Assembly: GCF_001400735.1 (NCBI RefSeq) | Contig: NZ_LJPW01000104.1 | Span: 38,044 to 102,043, forward strand | DNA: 64,000 bases | Source of the DNA: Pseudomonas caricapapayae | Lineage (GTDB): Bacteria > Pseudomonadota > Gammaproteobacteria > Pseudomonadales > Pseudomonadaceae | Reading direction: 5' to 3' | Shown: positions 19,048 to 28,498 of the stretch, piece by piece | How positions within the stretch are numbered: the first letter of the stretch is position 1 | Layout: each line of letters begins with the position of its first letter | Notes under the pieces: generated by a model | What the model saw: only the letters and a program-made list of their open reading frames with translations | What the model was told of the DNA's origin: nothing | Database searches by the model: none | Program-made: the position numbers and the translations under genes

Positions 19048-19596
19048 TCAGAAGTTGGCAGGCGTTGCTGCACTGATCAATCGTGCAGCAACGTCGAACG
19101 GGTTGCGAAAGCGATGCGGCCGGGTGCTTTCGAAATAATAGCTGTCACCTGCTTCCAGCACGTACGTGTCGAGCCCGACCACCAGCTCAAGGCGCCCTTC
19201 AACGAGAATGCCGGTTTCTTCGCCTTCATGGACGAGCATTTCTTCACCGGTGTCGGCACCCGGCGGATAGGTTTCGGTAAGAAAGGCGATGGCGCGGCCC
19301 TGATGCGATTTGCCGACCAGCTTCATGGTCACTGCGCCGTCCGAGATATCTATCAGCTCGCTGGCCTTGTACACCACTTGGGCGGCGTTTTCCGGCACGG
19401 TTTCTTCCGAAAAGAACTCGACCATGGACATGGGAATACCGCCGAGCACCTTGCGCAGCGAGCTGATCGACGGGCTTACGCTGTTCTTTTCGATCATGGA
19501 GATGGTGCTGTTGGTCACGCCTGCGCGCTTGGCGAGTTCACGCTGGGAAAGGCCCTTGAGCTTGCGGATCGATTGCAGTCGTTCACCCACGTCCAA
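19048..19596 (-). CDS. pauR: XRE-cupin transcriptional repressor of polyamine catabolism (PauR)
   Basis: 182-residue DNA-binding regulator with an N-terminal helix-turn-helix (LSQRELAKRAGVTNSTISMI, about 15-45) and a C-terminal cupin sensor domain (EMLVHEGEETGILVEGRLEL ... SYYFESTRPHRF). In Pseudomonas the orthologue PauR represses gamma-glutamylpolyamine pathway genes; pauB and kauB homologues lie within 13 kb here. I place the start at TTG 19596 (MDVGERLQSIRK) because family members begin MDVG and a GGGGGA stretch lies 8-9 nt upstream. The frame continues to 19647. The ligand is inferred to be polyamine-related. Confidence 0.9.
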   Translation of the reverse strand: MDVGERLQSIRKLKGLSQRELAKRAGVTNSTISMIEKNSVSPSISSLRKVLGGIPMSMVEFFSEETVPENAAQVVYKASELIDISDGAVTMKLVGKSHQGRAIAFLTETYPPGADTGEEMLVHEGEETGILVEGRLELVVGLDTYVLEAGDSYYFESTRPHRFRNPFDVAARLISAATPANF

Positions 19597-19721
19597 TACG
19601 ATATTCCCCCGGTTTCTGTAAGGTCTAGTCGAGATGAACGCCATCATGGCAACAGCGTTCGATATTTACAACACTTCGACAGACACCAGACATACAGCGG
19701 CCAGGCAGACAGGGGGCTCAA

Positions 19722-20795
19722 TCAGTCTTCGGAATAGATGCGCGGAACGCGCCGCAGATTGCAGAAGATTTCGTAGGGAATCGTTTCAGCCTGCAAGGCT
19801 ACTTCACTGGCGAGCACCTGCCGGCCCCATAACTCGACATGGCTGCCAAGCCCGGCTTGCGGCACGCACGTCAGGTCGACACAAAGCATGTCCATGGACA
19901 CGCGCCCGAGCAGCCGGGAGGGCTGGCCATCGATCTGCACCGGCGTGCCGGTCGGCGCATGACGCGGATAGCCATCGGCGTAACCCATCGCCACCACACC
20001 GATACGCAACGGCTGGTCACAAACGAATGTCGCGCCATAGCCCACGGCTTCACCGGCGGGCAATTCACGCACGCTGATGATCTTTGATTCCAGGGTCATG
20101 ACCGGTTGCAGGCGGTCTGCCAGCGGGTGTGGCTGGCCAAACGGCGTGGCGCCGTAAAGCATGATGCCGGGGCGCGACCAGTCACTCGGGATATGCGGCC
20201 AGCCCAGAACGGCCGGAGAGTTTTTCAGGCTGGTTTCTGCTGCCAGGCCTTTGCGAAAAGCCTCGAATACGGCGAACTGTTCATCACTGCATCCGCTGTT
20301 CAGCTCATCGGCGCGCGCGAAGTGGCTCATCAGAACGATTCGCGCCACTTTGCCGGTTGCCAGCAGCCGCTCATAGGCCGCCTGATACTGGTACGGATGC
20401 AGACCGACACGATGCATGCCCGTATCGAGTTTGAGCCAGACCGTAATCGGCTTGCCGAGGTGCGCCTGTTCGATGGCCTCCAGTTGCCAGGTCGAATGCA
20501 CGACCGTCCAGAAGTCGTGCTCGACAATCAGAGCCAGCTCATCGGCTTCGAAAAAACCTTCGAGCAGCAGAACGGGTGCGCGGATGCCTGCCGCACGCAA
20601 CTCGAGCGCTTCTTCGATGCAGGCCACTGCGAAGCCGTCGGCCTGCGCCTCCAGTGCCTGGGCAACACGTGTCGCACCGTGGCCATAGGCATCGGCCTTG
20701 ATGACCGCGAGCGCCTTGCCACCGCAGTGTTCACGGGCCAGTTGGTAATTGTGACGCAGTGCCTGAAGATCGATAAGGGCGCGGGCTGGACGCAT
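19722..20795 (-). CDS. dadX: catabolic alanine racemase
   Basis: PLP-dependent racemase that converts L-alanine to D-alanine, supplying DadA. 357 residues. The PLP lysine is Lys33 in [11 protein letters not shown] and the opposite-face catalytic tyrosine lies in [11 protein letters not shown] (about 254). The fold type III barrel strands and C-terminal domain ([16 protein letters not shown]) are complete. It is third in the minus-strand series dadA, rid, dadX, so it is the catabolic rather than the biosynthetic isozyme. A terminator-like hairpin at 20832-20861 lies between rid and dadX and may lower its expression. Confidence 0.95.
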   Translation of the reverse strand: MRPARALIDLQALRHNYQLAREHCGGKALAVIKADAYGHGATRVAQALEAQADGFAVACIEEALELRAAGIRAPVLLLEGFFEADELALIVEHDFWTVVHSTWQLEAIEQAHLGKPITVWLKLDTGMHRVGLHPYQYQAAYERLLATGKVARIVLMSHFARADELNSGCSDEQFAVFEAFRKGLAAETSLKNSPAVLGWPHIPSDWSRPGIMLYGATPFGQPHPLADRLQPVMTLESKIISVRELPAGEAVGYGATFVCDQPLRIGVVAMGYADGYPRHAPTGTPVQIDGQPSRLLGRVSMDMLCVDLTCVPQAGLGSHVELWGRQVLASEVALQAETIPYEIFCNLRRVPRIYSED

Positions 20796-20831
20796 GATGA
20801 CGTTTCTTGCCTGAAGGAGTGATAAGGGTCG

Positions 20832-20861
20832 AAAAAGCCCGACGCCGGAAACGCATCGGGC
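20832..20861 (-). terminator. intra-operon terminator/attenuator before dadX
   Basis: On the minus strand GCCCGA ... TCGGGC forms a stem with a 13-nt loop, followed by TTTTT. It lies between the rid and dadX genes of one operon, so it would act as a partial stop. Confidence 0.6.
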
Positions 20862-20870
20862 ACAGCAGTA

Positions 20871-21224
20871 TCAAGGCAACGCAGCGACAACCGACATCTC
20901 GACGAGGATTTCCGGCTCGCACAGTCGGGCCTCGACCGTTGCACGTGCAGGCGCGAACCCCTTGGGCAGCCATTTGTCCCAGACGCTGTTCATACCGGCA
21001 AAATGCGCGTCGATGTCTTTCAGGTAGATCGTGACCGACAGAATACGGGTCTTGTCAGTGCCGGCCAGGTCGAGCAGGCGCTCGATACTGTTCAGGATCT
21101 CTCGGGTCTGTTGCTCGACACCTGCGGTCATGTCATCGCCGACCTGGCCCGACAGATAGACGGTGCCATTGTGGACAACGACCTGACTCATGCGCTCATT
21201 GGTGAGCTGGCGCTGGATTGACAT
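20871..21224 (-). CDS. Rid-family enamine/imine deaminase of the dad operon
   Basis: 117-residue RidA-superfamily protein. Rid proteins hydrolyse reactive enamine/imine intermediates released by PLP enzymes and amino-acid oxidases, which fits a gene placed between dadA and dadX. Family features are [16 protein letters not shown] near residues 16-31 and the catalytic Arg-containing [15 protein letters not shown]. The ATG at 21224 is chosen (AGGAG 10 nt upstream); another ATG at 21233 is possible. The gene overlaps the end of dadA by 29 bp, indicating translational coupling. The open frame continues to 21488, but that part is a shadow of dadA. Confidence 0.9.
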   Translation of the reverse strand: MSIQRQLTNERMSQVVVHNGTVYLSGQVGDDMTAGVEQQTREILNSIERLLDLAGTDKTRILSVTIYLKDIDAHFAGMNSVWDKWLPKGFAPARATVEARLCEPEILVEMSVVAALP

Positions 21225-22497
21225 GCTGTGCATTCTCCTGAGTGTTGCCGTAACGAGAGATATCGAGACCTTCGGCACTGATACGGGGTGTCTTGCGGGC
21301 AATGAGGTCTGCCAGCAAGCGACCGGAACCGCACGCCATCGTCCAGCCCAGTGTGCCATGGCCGGTATTGAGGAACAGGTTGCGCAACGGCGTTGCACCC
21401 ACAATCGGTGTGCCATCGGGAGTGGTCGGACGCAACCCGGTCCAGAAGCTGGCCTGGGCCAGGTCGCCGCCCTGAGGATAGAGGTCACCGACGATCATCT
21501 CCAGTGTTTCGCGCCTGCGCGGGTTGAGCGACAGGTCAAAGCCGGCGATTTCCGCCATGCCACCGACCCGGATCCGGTTGTCGAAGCGGGTGATGGCAAC
21601 TTTGTAGGTTTCATCGAGAATGGTCGACGTCGGTGCCATCGCAGGGTCAGTGATCGGCACTGTCAGCGAATAGCCCTTCAGCGGATAGACCGGGGCCTTG
21701 ATGCCCAGCGGCTTGAGCAGTTGCGGAGAGTAACTGCCCAGCGCCAGCACATAACGGTCGGCGGTTTCCAGCTTGCCGTCGATCCATACGCCCTTGATAC
21801 GGTCACCCGCCTGGTCGAGGCGTTCGATGTTCTGCCCGTACCTGAACTCGACACCCAGCGCCACGGCCATCTCTGCCAGGCGCGTGGTGAACAGCTGGCA
21901 ATCGCCGGTCTGGTCGTTGGGCAGCCGCAGTGCGCCGCTGAGGATACCGGTCACACCGGCCAGCGCAGGCTCGACGCGGGCAATGCCGTCGCGATCCAGC
22001 AATTCATAAGGAACGCCCGACTGCTCGAGCACGGCAATGTCCTTGGCGGCATTGTCCAGTTGCGCCTGAGTACGGAACAACTGAGTGGTGCCCAAGCGGC
22101 GCCCTTCGTAGGCAATGCCGGTTTCCAGGCGCAGTTCATCAAGGCAGTCACGGCTGTATTCAGACAGGCGCACCATGCGCTCTTTATTGACGGCATAGCG
22201 GCTGGCCGTGCAGTTGCGCAGCATTTGCGCCATCCACAGGTATTGGTCAATATCGGCCGTGGCCTTGATTGCCAATGGCGCATGACGCTGCAACAACCAT
22301 TTGATCGCCTTCAGCGGAACACCGGGTGCTGCCCATGGCGATGCATAGCCCGGCGAGACCTGACCGGCATTGGCAAAACTGGTTTCCATCGCGGCGGCAG
22401 GCTGACGGTCGACGACGGTCACCTGGAAACCGGCACGCGCCAGATAATAAGCACTGGTTGTACCGATTACACCACTTCCAAGGACCAGAACGCGCAT
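21196..22497 (-). CDS. dadA: D-amino acid dehydrogenase
   Basis: FAD-dependent, membrane-associated dehydrogenase that oxidises D-alanine and other D-amino acids to 2-oxo acids and passes electrons to the respiratory chain. 433 residues. The N-terminal dinucleotide-binding motif is [38 protein letters not shown] and the C-terminal [15 protein letters not shown], then [14 protein letters not shown], are classic DadA blocks. First gene of the dadA-rid-dadX operon, divergent from lrp across a 157-bp intergenic region where an Lrp-type activator would bind. Confidence 0.96.
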   Translation of the reverse strand: MRVLVLGSGVIGTTSAYYLARAGFQVTVVDRQPAAAMETSFANAGQVSPGYASPWAAPGVPLKAIKWLLQRHAPLAIKATADIDQYLWMAQMLRNCTASRYAVNKERMVRLSEYSRDCLDELRLETGIAYEGRRLGTTQLFRTQAQLDNAAKDIAVLEQSGVPYELLDRDGIARVEPALAGVTGILSGALRLPNDQTGDCQLFTTRLAEMAVALGVEFRYGQNIERLDQAGDRIKGVWIDGKLETADRYVLALGSYSPQLLKPLGIKAPVYPLKGYSLTVPITDPAMAPTSTILDETYKVAITRFDNRIRVGGMAEIAGFDLSLNPRRRETLEMIVGDLYPQGGDLAQASFWTGLRPTTPDGTPIVGATPLRNLFLNTGHGTLGWTMACGSGRLLADLIARKTPRISAEGLDISRYGNTQENAQHVNPAPAHQ

Positions 22498-22654
22498 GTC
22501 GATGACCTCATCGCGGATATCCGCTGACGTTTTGAAGTTTTAAGCAAGATTGTGCGCAGTATATTGAGCAATGGGCAGTGCTTCTCACTGTATAAACATC
22601 TATATTTGGCGTTTATTCCCGGCGATAAACGCTTTGGTAGAGGGGAAACCACCC

Positions 22655-23143
22655 ATGCGCACTCAACACCAGTCAAATCGTGAACTGGACAAGATCGACC
22701 GCAATATCCTGCGCATCCTTCAGGAAGACGGACGTATCTCGTTCACCGAACTGGGCGAGCGGGTAGGCCTCTCGACCACGCCATGTACCGAACGGGTTCG
22801 CAGGCTGGAGCGCGAGGGGATCATCATGGGTTACAACGCCCGCCTGAACCCGCAAAGCCTGAAGGCCAGTCTGCTGGTGTTCGTGGAAATCAGTCTGGAC
22901 TACAAGTCTGGCGACACCTTTGAAGAGTTTCGCCGGGCCGTGTTGAAGCTCCCGCACGTACTGGAGTGCCATCTGGTATCGGGCGACTTCGACTACCTGG
23001 TCAAAGCGCGCATTTCCGAGATGGCCTCCTACCGCAAGCTGCTGGGCGATATCCTGCTCAAGCTGCCCCATGTGCGCGAGTCCAAGAGCTATATCGTGAT
23101 GGAGGAAGTGAAAGAGAGCCTGAACCTGCCGATTGCCGACTGA
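22655..23143 (+). CDS. lrp: Lrp/AsnC-family activator of the dad operon
   Basis: 162-residue feast/famine regulator with an N-terminal helix-turn-helix (ILRILQEDGRISFTELGERV, about 18-45, then TTPCTERVRRLE). A C-terminal RAM ligand-binding and octamer domain follows (ARLNPQSLKASLLVFVEISL ... HVLECHLVSGDFDYLVKAR). GAGGGG precedes the chosen ATG; the frame open from 22571 has no good start. It is divergent from dadA. In Pseudomonas the orthologue senses alanine-type amino acids and activates dadAX; that role is inferred here from position and similarity. Confidence 0.94.
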   Translation: MRTQHQSNRELDKIDRNILRILQEDGRISFTELGERVGLSTTPCTERVRRLEREGIIMGYNARLNPQSLKASLLVFVEISLDYKSGDTFEEFRRAVLKLPHVLECHLVSGDFDYLVKARISEMASYRKLLGDILLKLPHVRESKSYIVMEEVKESLNLPIAD

Positions 23144-23215
23144 TCCGGGGCGCGTTGCGAAAAGTCGGCGAGCAAAGGTCGGGCAAGGCAAAAACAGCTA
23201 CCTTACGCACAACGC

Positions 23216-23569
23216 CTAGACCAGTACCTGCCGGGTCGAGGCCATGTACTGATGAATCTGTTTTTCGACCCGAGGGTGAATCAGTTCGACCGGGCGACGG
23301 CCATTCGGGCATGGCAGGCTTTCGGTGGTGCCGAACAGACGGCAAATCAGCGGGCGTTCGTCATACACGGTGCAGCCTTGCGGGCCGAGGTGCACACAGT
23401 TGAGTTCATTGAGCGCCGCTTCCTGCTCCACGGCAGTCTTGCGCGGCAGGCGCGACATTTCTTCGGGCGAGGTCGTGACCGGACCACAGCAGTCATGGCA
23501 GCCTGGCACACACTCGAACGAAGGGATCTGGCGGCGCAGATCACTTATTTTCTGACGGTTACAACTCAT
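23216..23569 (-). CDS. YkgJ-family cysteine-cluster protein
   Basis: 117-residue cytoplasmic protein with the metal-binding cysteine cluster of the YkgJ/zinc-iron-chelatase-like family: FECVPGCHDCCGP (Cys20, Cys24, Cys27, Cys28). Further cysteines follow in LNCVHLGPQGCTVY and RPLICRLFG. The ATG at 23569 gives MSCNRQKISDLRRQ, which fits related proteins better than the upstream Met at 23623. It probably binds zinc or an iron-sulfur centre. Its function is unknown to me. Convergent with lrp and divergent from pauB. Confidence 0.85.
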   Translation of the reverse strand: MSCNRQKISDLRRQIPSFECVPGCHDCCGPVTTSPEEMSRLPRKTAVEQEAALNELNCVHLGPQGCTVYDERPLICRLFGTTESLPCPNGRRPVELIHPRVEKQIHQYMASTRQVLV

Positions 23570-23674
23570 TGAATCGACCATTCCTGCGCAATGCGCAGAG
23601 TTTGCCCCAGTTGGCAGGCTCATGACAGCGGCTTATCCTCCCGACACGCCTTCCCCCGCCAACAGGACCCACTC

Positions 23675-24991
23675 ATGAACGCCCGCGTTCGGCACCCGAC
23701 GCTTCACGACGACCGGCATGTTGCCTCTTATTACGCCGCGAGCAGCCATCCGCAACCGGATCACCCTGCGCTGCAAGGCGAAGTGTCAGTTGACGTGTGC
23801 GTGGTGGGCGGCGGATTTTCCGGCCTCAATACCGCCATCGAACTGGCCGAGCGCGGGCTGAGTGTTGCGCTGCTTGAAGCGCGCAAAATCGGTTGGGGTG
23901 CCAGCGGGCGTAATGGCGGCCAGTTGATTCGCGGGGTTGGTCATGGCGTCGAACAATTTGCCAGCGTCATCGGCAGCGATGGCGTGCGGCAACTGAAGCT
24001 GATGGGCATCGAGGCTGTCGATATCGTGCGTCAGCGTATCGAACGGCATGGCATCGATTGCGACCTGAAATGGGGTTATTGCGATCTGGCCAACAAGCCG
24101 CGTGATCTGCATCACCTTGCCGAAGATGCGCAAGAGCTGCGCAGCCTCGGCTACCGCCATGAATTGAAGTTGCTGCAACCGGATCAGATGCGCGATGTGG
24201 TGGGCTCCGATCGCTACGTCGGCGGCCTGATCGACATGGGCTCCGGGCACCTTCATCCGTTGAACCTTGCCTTGGGTGAAGCTGCCGTTGCGCAGTCACT
24301 GGGTGTTCAGTTGTTCGAGCACACTGCGGTGACGAAAATCGACTACGGTCCGCAGGTCAAAGTGCATTCGGCACATGGATCAGTGCTGGCGAAAACACTC
24401 GTGCTGGGCTGCAACGCCTACCTTAACAACCTGAATCCGGAAATCAGCGGCAAGGTTTTGCCTGCAGGCAGCTACATTATCGCGACCGAACCCTTGAGCG
24501 AGACCCAGGCCCGTGAAGTGTTGCCGCAGGACATGGCGGTCTGTGATCAGCGGGTAACGGTGGATTACTACCGGCTGTCAGCCGACCGACGTTTACTGTT
24601 CGGGGGTGCCTGTCATTACTCGGGCCGTGACCCGCAGGATATCGCCGCCTACATGCGACCGAAGGTGCTGGATGTGTTCCCGCAACTGGCCAGCGTGGCA
24701 ATCGACTACCAGTGGGGCGGAATGATCGGTATCGGTGCCAATCGCCTGCCGCAAATCGGCCGGCTCAAGCAGCACTCCAATGTGTTCTACGCTCAGGCCT
24801 ACTCGGGCCACGGCCTCAACGCCACGCATCTGGCAGGCCGGTTGCTGGCTGAAGCCATCGCCGGGCAACACAGCGATGGCTTCGAGCTGTTCGCCAGGGT
24901 GCCCCACATGACCTTTCCGGGCGGCAAGCACTTGCGCTCGCCGTTGCTGGCATTGGGCATGCTCTGGCACCGACTGAAAGAGCTGCGCTGA
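23675..24991 (+). CDS. pauB: gamma-glutamylpolyamine / amine FAD oxidoreductase (PauB/PuuB-like)
   Basis: 438-residue FAD-dependent oxidoreductase of the DAO family. The dinucleotide-binding motif is VCVVGGGFSGLNTAIELAER (about 46-65), followed by a GWGASGRNGGQL segment. The substrate-binding half includes AGSYIIATEPLS and RLLFGGACHYSGRD, and the C-terminal FAD contact is AQAYSGHGLNATHLAGRLLAE. In polyamine catabolism PauB/PuuB oxidises gamma-glutamylputrescine to the aldehyde, which an aldehyde dehydrogenase such as KauB or PauC oxidises further. pauR and kauB nearby support this. Start ATG chosen with AGGA upstream; the frame reaches back to 23591 without a better start. Confidence 0.88.
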   Translation: MNARVRHPTLHDDRHVASYYAASSHPQPDHPALQGEVSVDVCVVGGGFSGLNTAIELAERGLSVALLEARKIGWGASGRNGGQLIRGVGHGVEQFASVIGSDGVRQLKLMGIEAVDIVRQRIERHGIDCDLKWGYCDLANKPRDLHHLAEDAQELRSLGYRHELKLLQPDQMRDVVGSDRYVGGLIDMGSGHLHPLNLALGEAAVAQSLGVQLFEHTAVTKIDYGPQVKVHSAHGSVLAKTLVLGCNAYLNNLNPEISGKVLPAGSYIIATEPLSETQAREVLPQDMAVCDQRVTVDYYRLSADRRLLFGGACHYSGRDPQDIAAYMRPKVLDVFPQLASVAIDYQWGGMIGIGANRLPQIGRLKQHSNVFYAQAYSGHGLNATHLAGRLLAEAIAGQHSDGFELFARVPHMTFPGGKHLRSPLLALGMLWHRLKELR

Positions 24992-24997
24992 GGAGAC

Positions 24998-25249
24998 TCA
25001 GGGCCTCCAGAACGGTTTCATCGCTTCGATCCGCGCCTGCCGGAAATCCAGCCCGATATCGCGCAATTGATCGTCCGTCATTTCCAGCAAGGTGCGACGG
25101 GAAGTCCAGCGGTGCCGGTACAGTGCCCAGCGGCCCATGCCTGCCAGCAGATCGGCCTTGTTCGAACGAACCGTCCTGACCGCAGCTGGCCGATAGTCAT
25201 TCAGTTCCTGGCTGTGAAGCGCAAGGCGCACATCGCTGAACCCGTTCAT
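24998..25249 (-). CDS. small DUF1127 domain protein
   Basis: 83-residue basic protein ending in the DUF1127 signature (WALYRHRWTSRRTLLEMTDDQ, then QLRDIGLDFRQARIEAMKPFW). DUF1127 proteins of about 50-90 residues occur widely in proteobacteria; some affect phosphate or polyamine metabolism and RNA turnover, but no general function is settled. The start MNGFSDVRL (ATG at 25249) has AGGGA 8 nt upstream; an ATG five codons earlier has no room for a ribosome site. Convergent with pauB (6-bp gap) and divergent from the MocR-type gene. Confidence 0.8.
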   Translation of the reverse strand: MNGFSDVRLALHSQELNDYRPAAVRTVRSNKADLLAGMGRWALYRHRWTSRRTLLEMTDDQLRDIGLDFRQARIEAMKPFWRP

Positions 25250-25309
25250 TTGCAATTCCCTCATCCTGGTTGGGTATGGGTCTATGATGAAGCGGGCGGC
25301 AAAACCATT

Positions 25310-25388
25310 ACAGATTCAAAATTACATTATATTTTCCATACAGAAGATGCAAAAACCGCTCTGAATGCTATATTTTTGCCCAATCTGT
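25310..25388. promoter_or_regulatory. AT-rich intergenic region with ACAGATT/AATCTGT inverted pair
   Basis: Between the divergent DUF1127 and MocR-type genes lies an unusually AT-rich stretch. ACAGATT (25310-25316) and its reverse complement AATCTGT (25382-25388) bracket ATTATATTTTCC and CTATATTTTTG segments. A likely divergent promoter and autoregulatory operator region. Exact -35/-10 boxes are not decided. Confidence 0.4.
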
Positions 25389-25423
25389 ATTGCTCTCCAT
25401 CCTGCACAACCTGAGAGTACGTT

Positions 25424-26845
25424 ATGACGCTCTACGTCAACCTCGCCGAACTGCTCGGCTCGCGGATCGAAAACGGCTTCTATCGCCCCGGCGACCGCTT
25501 GCCATCGGTACGCGCGTTAAGTGTCGAACACGGCGTCAGCCTGAGCACCGTGCAGCAGGCGTATCGGGTGCTGGAAGACAACGGTCTGGCGTCGCCGAAA
25601 CCCAAATCCGGCTATTTCGTATCGAGCAGTCGTGCAGCTCCCGCGCTGCCTGCTGTCGGGCGACCTGTCCAGCGGCCTGTGGATATCTCTCAATGGGATC
25701 AGGTGCTGGACCTGATTCGCGTGGCACCGCTCGAAGCCGTCACGCAACTGGGACGTGGCATGCCGGATGTCACCAGCCCCACCCTGAAACCGTTGATGCG
25801 CGCCCTGAGCCAGTTGAGTCGCCATCAGGACATGCCGGGGCTTTATTACGACAACATTTACGGCGTGCGCAGACTGCGCGATCAGATTGCCAGGCTGATG
25901 CTCGACTCGGGCTGCAACCTGACCGCCAATGACCTGATCGTCACCAATGGCTGCCATGAAGCCCTGTCGGCGAGTGTTCGGGCCATCTGCTCGCCGGGCG
26001 ACATTGTGGCGGTGGACTCGCCAAGCTTTTTCGGTGCCATGCAGACGTTGAAAGGCGTGGGCATGAAAGCCCTGGAAATCCCCACCGACCCACTGACCGG
26101 CATCAGCCTCGAAGCGCTGGAGCTGGCGCTGGAACAGTGGCCGATCAAGGTCATCCAGCTGACCCCCAACTGCAACAACCCGCTGGGTTACGTCATGCCC
26201 GAAGCTCGCAAGCGGGCGCTGCTGACGTTGGCGCAACGGTTCGATGTGGCAATCATCGAAGACGATGTGTATGGCGATCTGGCTTACAACTACCCTCGTC
26301 CGCGCACCATCAAATCCTTTGATGAGGACGGCCGTGTCCTGTTGTGTAGCTCGTTTTCCAAGACGCTGGCACCAGGCCTGCGGATTGGCTGGGTGGCGCC
26401 GGGACGTTATCTGGAGCAGGTACTGCACATGAAATACATCGGCACGGGCTCGACTGCTCCGCAGCCGCAGCTGGCCATCGCTGACTTCATCGAAGCCGGC
26501 CACTACGAGCCGCATGTGCGGCGCATGCGTACCCAGTACCAGCGCAGTCGCGACCAGATGATCGACTGGGTGATGCGCTATTTCCCCGAGGGCACCCGCG
26601 CCAGCCGCCCGCAAGGAGGCTTTATGCTCTGGGTGGAGCTGGCCGAAAGCTTCGACACGCTGCGCCTGAATCGAGCCTTGCTGGGCAAGGGCGTACAGAT
26701 CGCCGTGGGCAGTATTTTTTCGGCCTCGGGCAAGTACCGCAATTGCATGCGCATGAACTTCGCGGCCAAGCCGGACCGTGAAATCGAGAACGCCGTGCGT
26801 ATCGTCGGCGAGACCATTGCGCTATTGAATGCGCAAACTGACTGA
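25424..26845 (+). CDS. MocR-type GntR/aminotransferase regulator
   Basis: 473 residues. An N-terminal GntR winged helix (about 5-70: GSRIENGFYRPGDRLPSVRA, then VSLSTVQQAYRVLEDNGLA) is fused to a fold type I aminotransferase domain. The aminotransferase part has the TNGCHEALSASVRAIC cofactor region, LTPNCNNPLGYVMPEARK, IIEDDVYGDLAY and the PLP-binding lysine in SSFSKTLAPGLRIGW. Proteins of this class are usually transcription factors that use PLP or an amine/amino acid as ligand rather than true aminotransferases. The setting among amine-catabolism genes suggests an amine-related signal, but target genes are not known. Confidence 0.92.
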   Translation: MTLYVNLAELLGSRIENGFYRPGDRLPSVRALSVEHGVSLSTVQQAYRVLEDNGLASPKPKSGYFVSSSRAAPALPAVGRPVQRPVDISQWDQVLDLIRVAPLEAVTQLGRGMPDVTSPTLKPLMRALSQLSRHQDMPGLYYDNIYGVRRLRDQIARLMLDSGCNLTANDLIVTNGCHEALSASVRAICSPGDIVAVDSPSFFGAMQTLKGVGMKALEIPTDPLTGISLEALELALEQWPIKVIQLTPNCNNPLGYVMPEARKRALLTLAQRFDVAIIEDDVYGDLAYNYPRPRTIKSFDEDGRVLLCSSFSKTLAPGLRIGWVAPGRYLEQVLHMKYIGTGSTAPQPQLAIADFIEAGHYEPHVRRMRTQYQRSRDQMIDWVMRYFPEGTRASRPQGGFMLWVELAESFDTLRLNRALLGKGVQIAVGSIFSASGKYRNCMRMNFAAKPDREIENAVRIVGETIALLNAQTD

Positions 26846-26917
26846 CGCTGGCAAATCTTTCCCGGTTTTGCAGGTCTTATCGCCAAGTCGAGCCATGTCC
26901 AGACGCGGAAAACACAT

Positions 26918-28498
26918 TTGAACAACTCATGGGCCTTGCCCTTTTGCCTGCTGGTTGCATTGTGCGTCAGCGGTTGCGCACACCAGCAAATCGCCAGCGA
27001 GCCAAGCCAGGTCATGCCGCCTTCGGGTTCTGCGTTCGGCCGCTCGATTCAGGCCATGGCCATGCCGCACGAAGGCCGTTCCGGCTTCCGCCTGCTGCCT
27101 GACAGCAGCGATGCCTTCAAGGCGCGCGCCGAACTGATCCGTAACGCCAAAAGCAGCCTCGACCTGCAGTATTACATCGTCCACGATGGCCTGAGCACAC
27201 GCGCCCTGATCGATGAACTGCTCAAGGCGGCAGACCGTGGCGTTCGTGTGCGCATCCTGCTGGACGACACCACCAGCGACGGGCTGGACCAGGCCATCGC
27301 CACACTCGCCGCCCACCCGAACATTCAGATCCGCCTCTTCAACCCGCAAAACCTGGGTCGCGAGACGGGCATCACGCGCAGCCTCGGGCGCTTGATGAAC
27401 CTGTCGCGTCAGCACCGGCGCATGCACAACAAACTCTGGCTGGCCGACGGCAGCGTGGCCATCGTTGGCGGACGCAACCTGGGTGATGAGTACTTCGACG
27501 CCGAACCGAACCTGAACTTCACCGATATCGACATGCTGAGCGTGGGGCCGGTCGCCGAGCAGCTCGGTCACAGCTTCGATCAATACTGGAACAGCACGCT
27601 CAGCAAGCCTATCGATGCGTTCATGTATTTCCTGCCGGACGGCGAGGATCTGGCCGAGGCCCGGCAGCGACTGGACGATTCACTGGAACAGGCGCATCAG
27701 CAACACAAGGCGCTTTATGAGCGGTTGATGGCCTACAAGACTCAACCACGCATGAAAACCTGGCTGAACGAGCTGGTCTGGGCGCATAACCAGGCACTGT
27801 GGGACGCACCGACCAAGGTATTGGCGCAGGGCGATCCCGATCCGCATCTGCTGCTGACCACGCAACTGGCCCCCGAGCTGCTGAACACTCGCAAGGAACT
27901 GATGCTGATCTCGGCCTACTTTGTACCGGGCCAGGAAGGTTTGCTGTATCTGACTGGCCGTGCCGACGCGGGCGTCAACGTCAGCCTGCTGACCAACTCT
28001 CTCGAAGCCACTGACGTGCCTGCCGTGCATGGCGGTTATGCGCCTTACCGCAAGGCGTTGCTGGAGCATGGTGTAAAACTGTTCGAGCTGCGCCGTCAGC
28101 CGGGTGATACCGAGACCATGCGCGGCAGCGGCCCGCATTTGTTCAAGAAAAGCAGCTCGCTGGCCAGCTCCGAATCGAGTCTGCACAGCAAGGCGATGAT
28201 TTTCGACCGGCAAAAAGTCTTTGTCGGCTCATTCAACTTCGACCCGCGCTCTGTGCTGTGGAACACCGAAGTCGGCGTATTGGTCGACAGTCCGCAACTG
28301 GCCGAAGAGCTGCGCGAACTGACGCTGCAGGGCATGGCCCCGTCACTCACCTACGAGGCGAAGCTTGAGGACGGCAAAGTCGTGTGGGTGACCGAAGACA
28401 ATGGCCAGATCCATACGCTGCACACCGAACCGGGCGACTGGTGGAGGCGTTTCAACGCATGGATGAGTCGCGCCATCGGCCTTGAAAGAATGCTTTAA
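26918..28498 (+). CDS. lipoprotein phospholipase D-family protein (cardiolipin synthase C-like)
   Basis: 526-residue envelope protein with two HKD motifs of the PLD superfamily. The first is HNKLWLADGSVAIVGGRN (about 170-187); the second is LHSKAMIFDRQKVFVGSFNF near residues 425-445. An N-terminal lipobox (LLVALCVSGC, Cys20) predicts a lipid-anchored protein, as in ClsC-type enzymes that make cardiolipin from phosphatidylglycerol and phosphatidylethanolamine. The start is TTG at 26918, the only one placing the lipobox near the N-terminus, with GGAAAA upstream. Its stop codon overlaps the convergent MFS stop. A nuclease or other phosphodiesterase role is less likely. Confidence 0.88.
   Translation: MNNSWALPFCLLVALCVSGCAHQQIASEPSQVMPPSGSAFGRSIQAMAMPHEGRSGFRLLPDSSDAFKARAELIRNAKSSLDLQYYIVHDGLSTRALIDELLKAADRGVRVRILLDDTTSDGLDQAIATLAAHPNIQIRLFNPQNLGRETGITRSLGRLMNLSRQHRRMHNKLWLADGSVAIVGGRNLGDEYFDAEPNLNFTDIDMLSVGPVAEQLGHSFDQYWNSTLSKPIDAFMYFLPDGEDLAEARQRLDDSLEQAHQQHKALYERLMAYKTQPRMKTWLNELVWAHNQALWDAPTKVLAQGDPDPHLLLTTQLAPELLNTRKELMLISAYFVPGQEGLLYLTGRADAGVNVSLLTNSLEATDVPAVHGGYAPYRKALLEHGVKLFELRRQPGDTETMRGSGPHLFKKSSSLASSESSLHSKAMIFDRQKVFVGSFNFDPRSVLWNTEVGVLVDSPQLAEELRELTLQGMAPSLTYEAKLEDGKVVWVTEDNGQIHTLHTEPGDWWRRFNAWMSRAIGLERML

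Noticed and set aside
21190..22527. 445-codon plus-strand frame opposite dadA
   Set aside because: Antisense shadow of dadA; composition typical of reversed high-GC genes.
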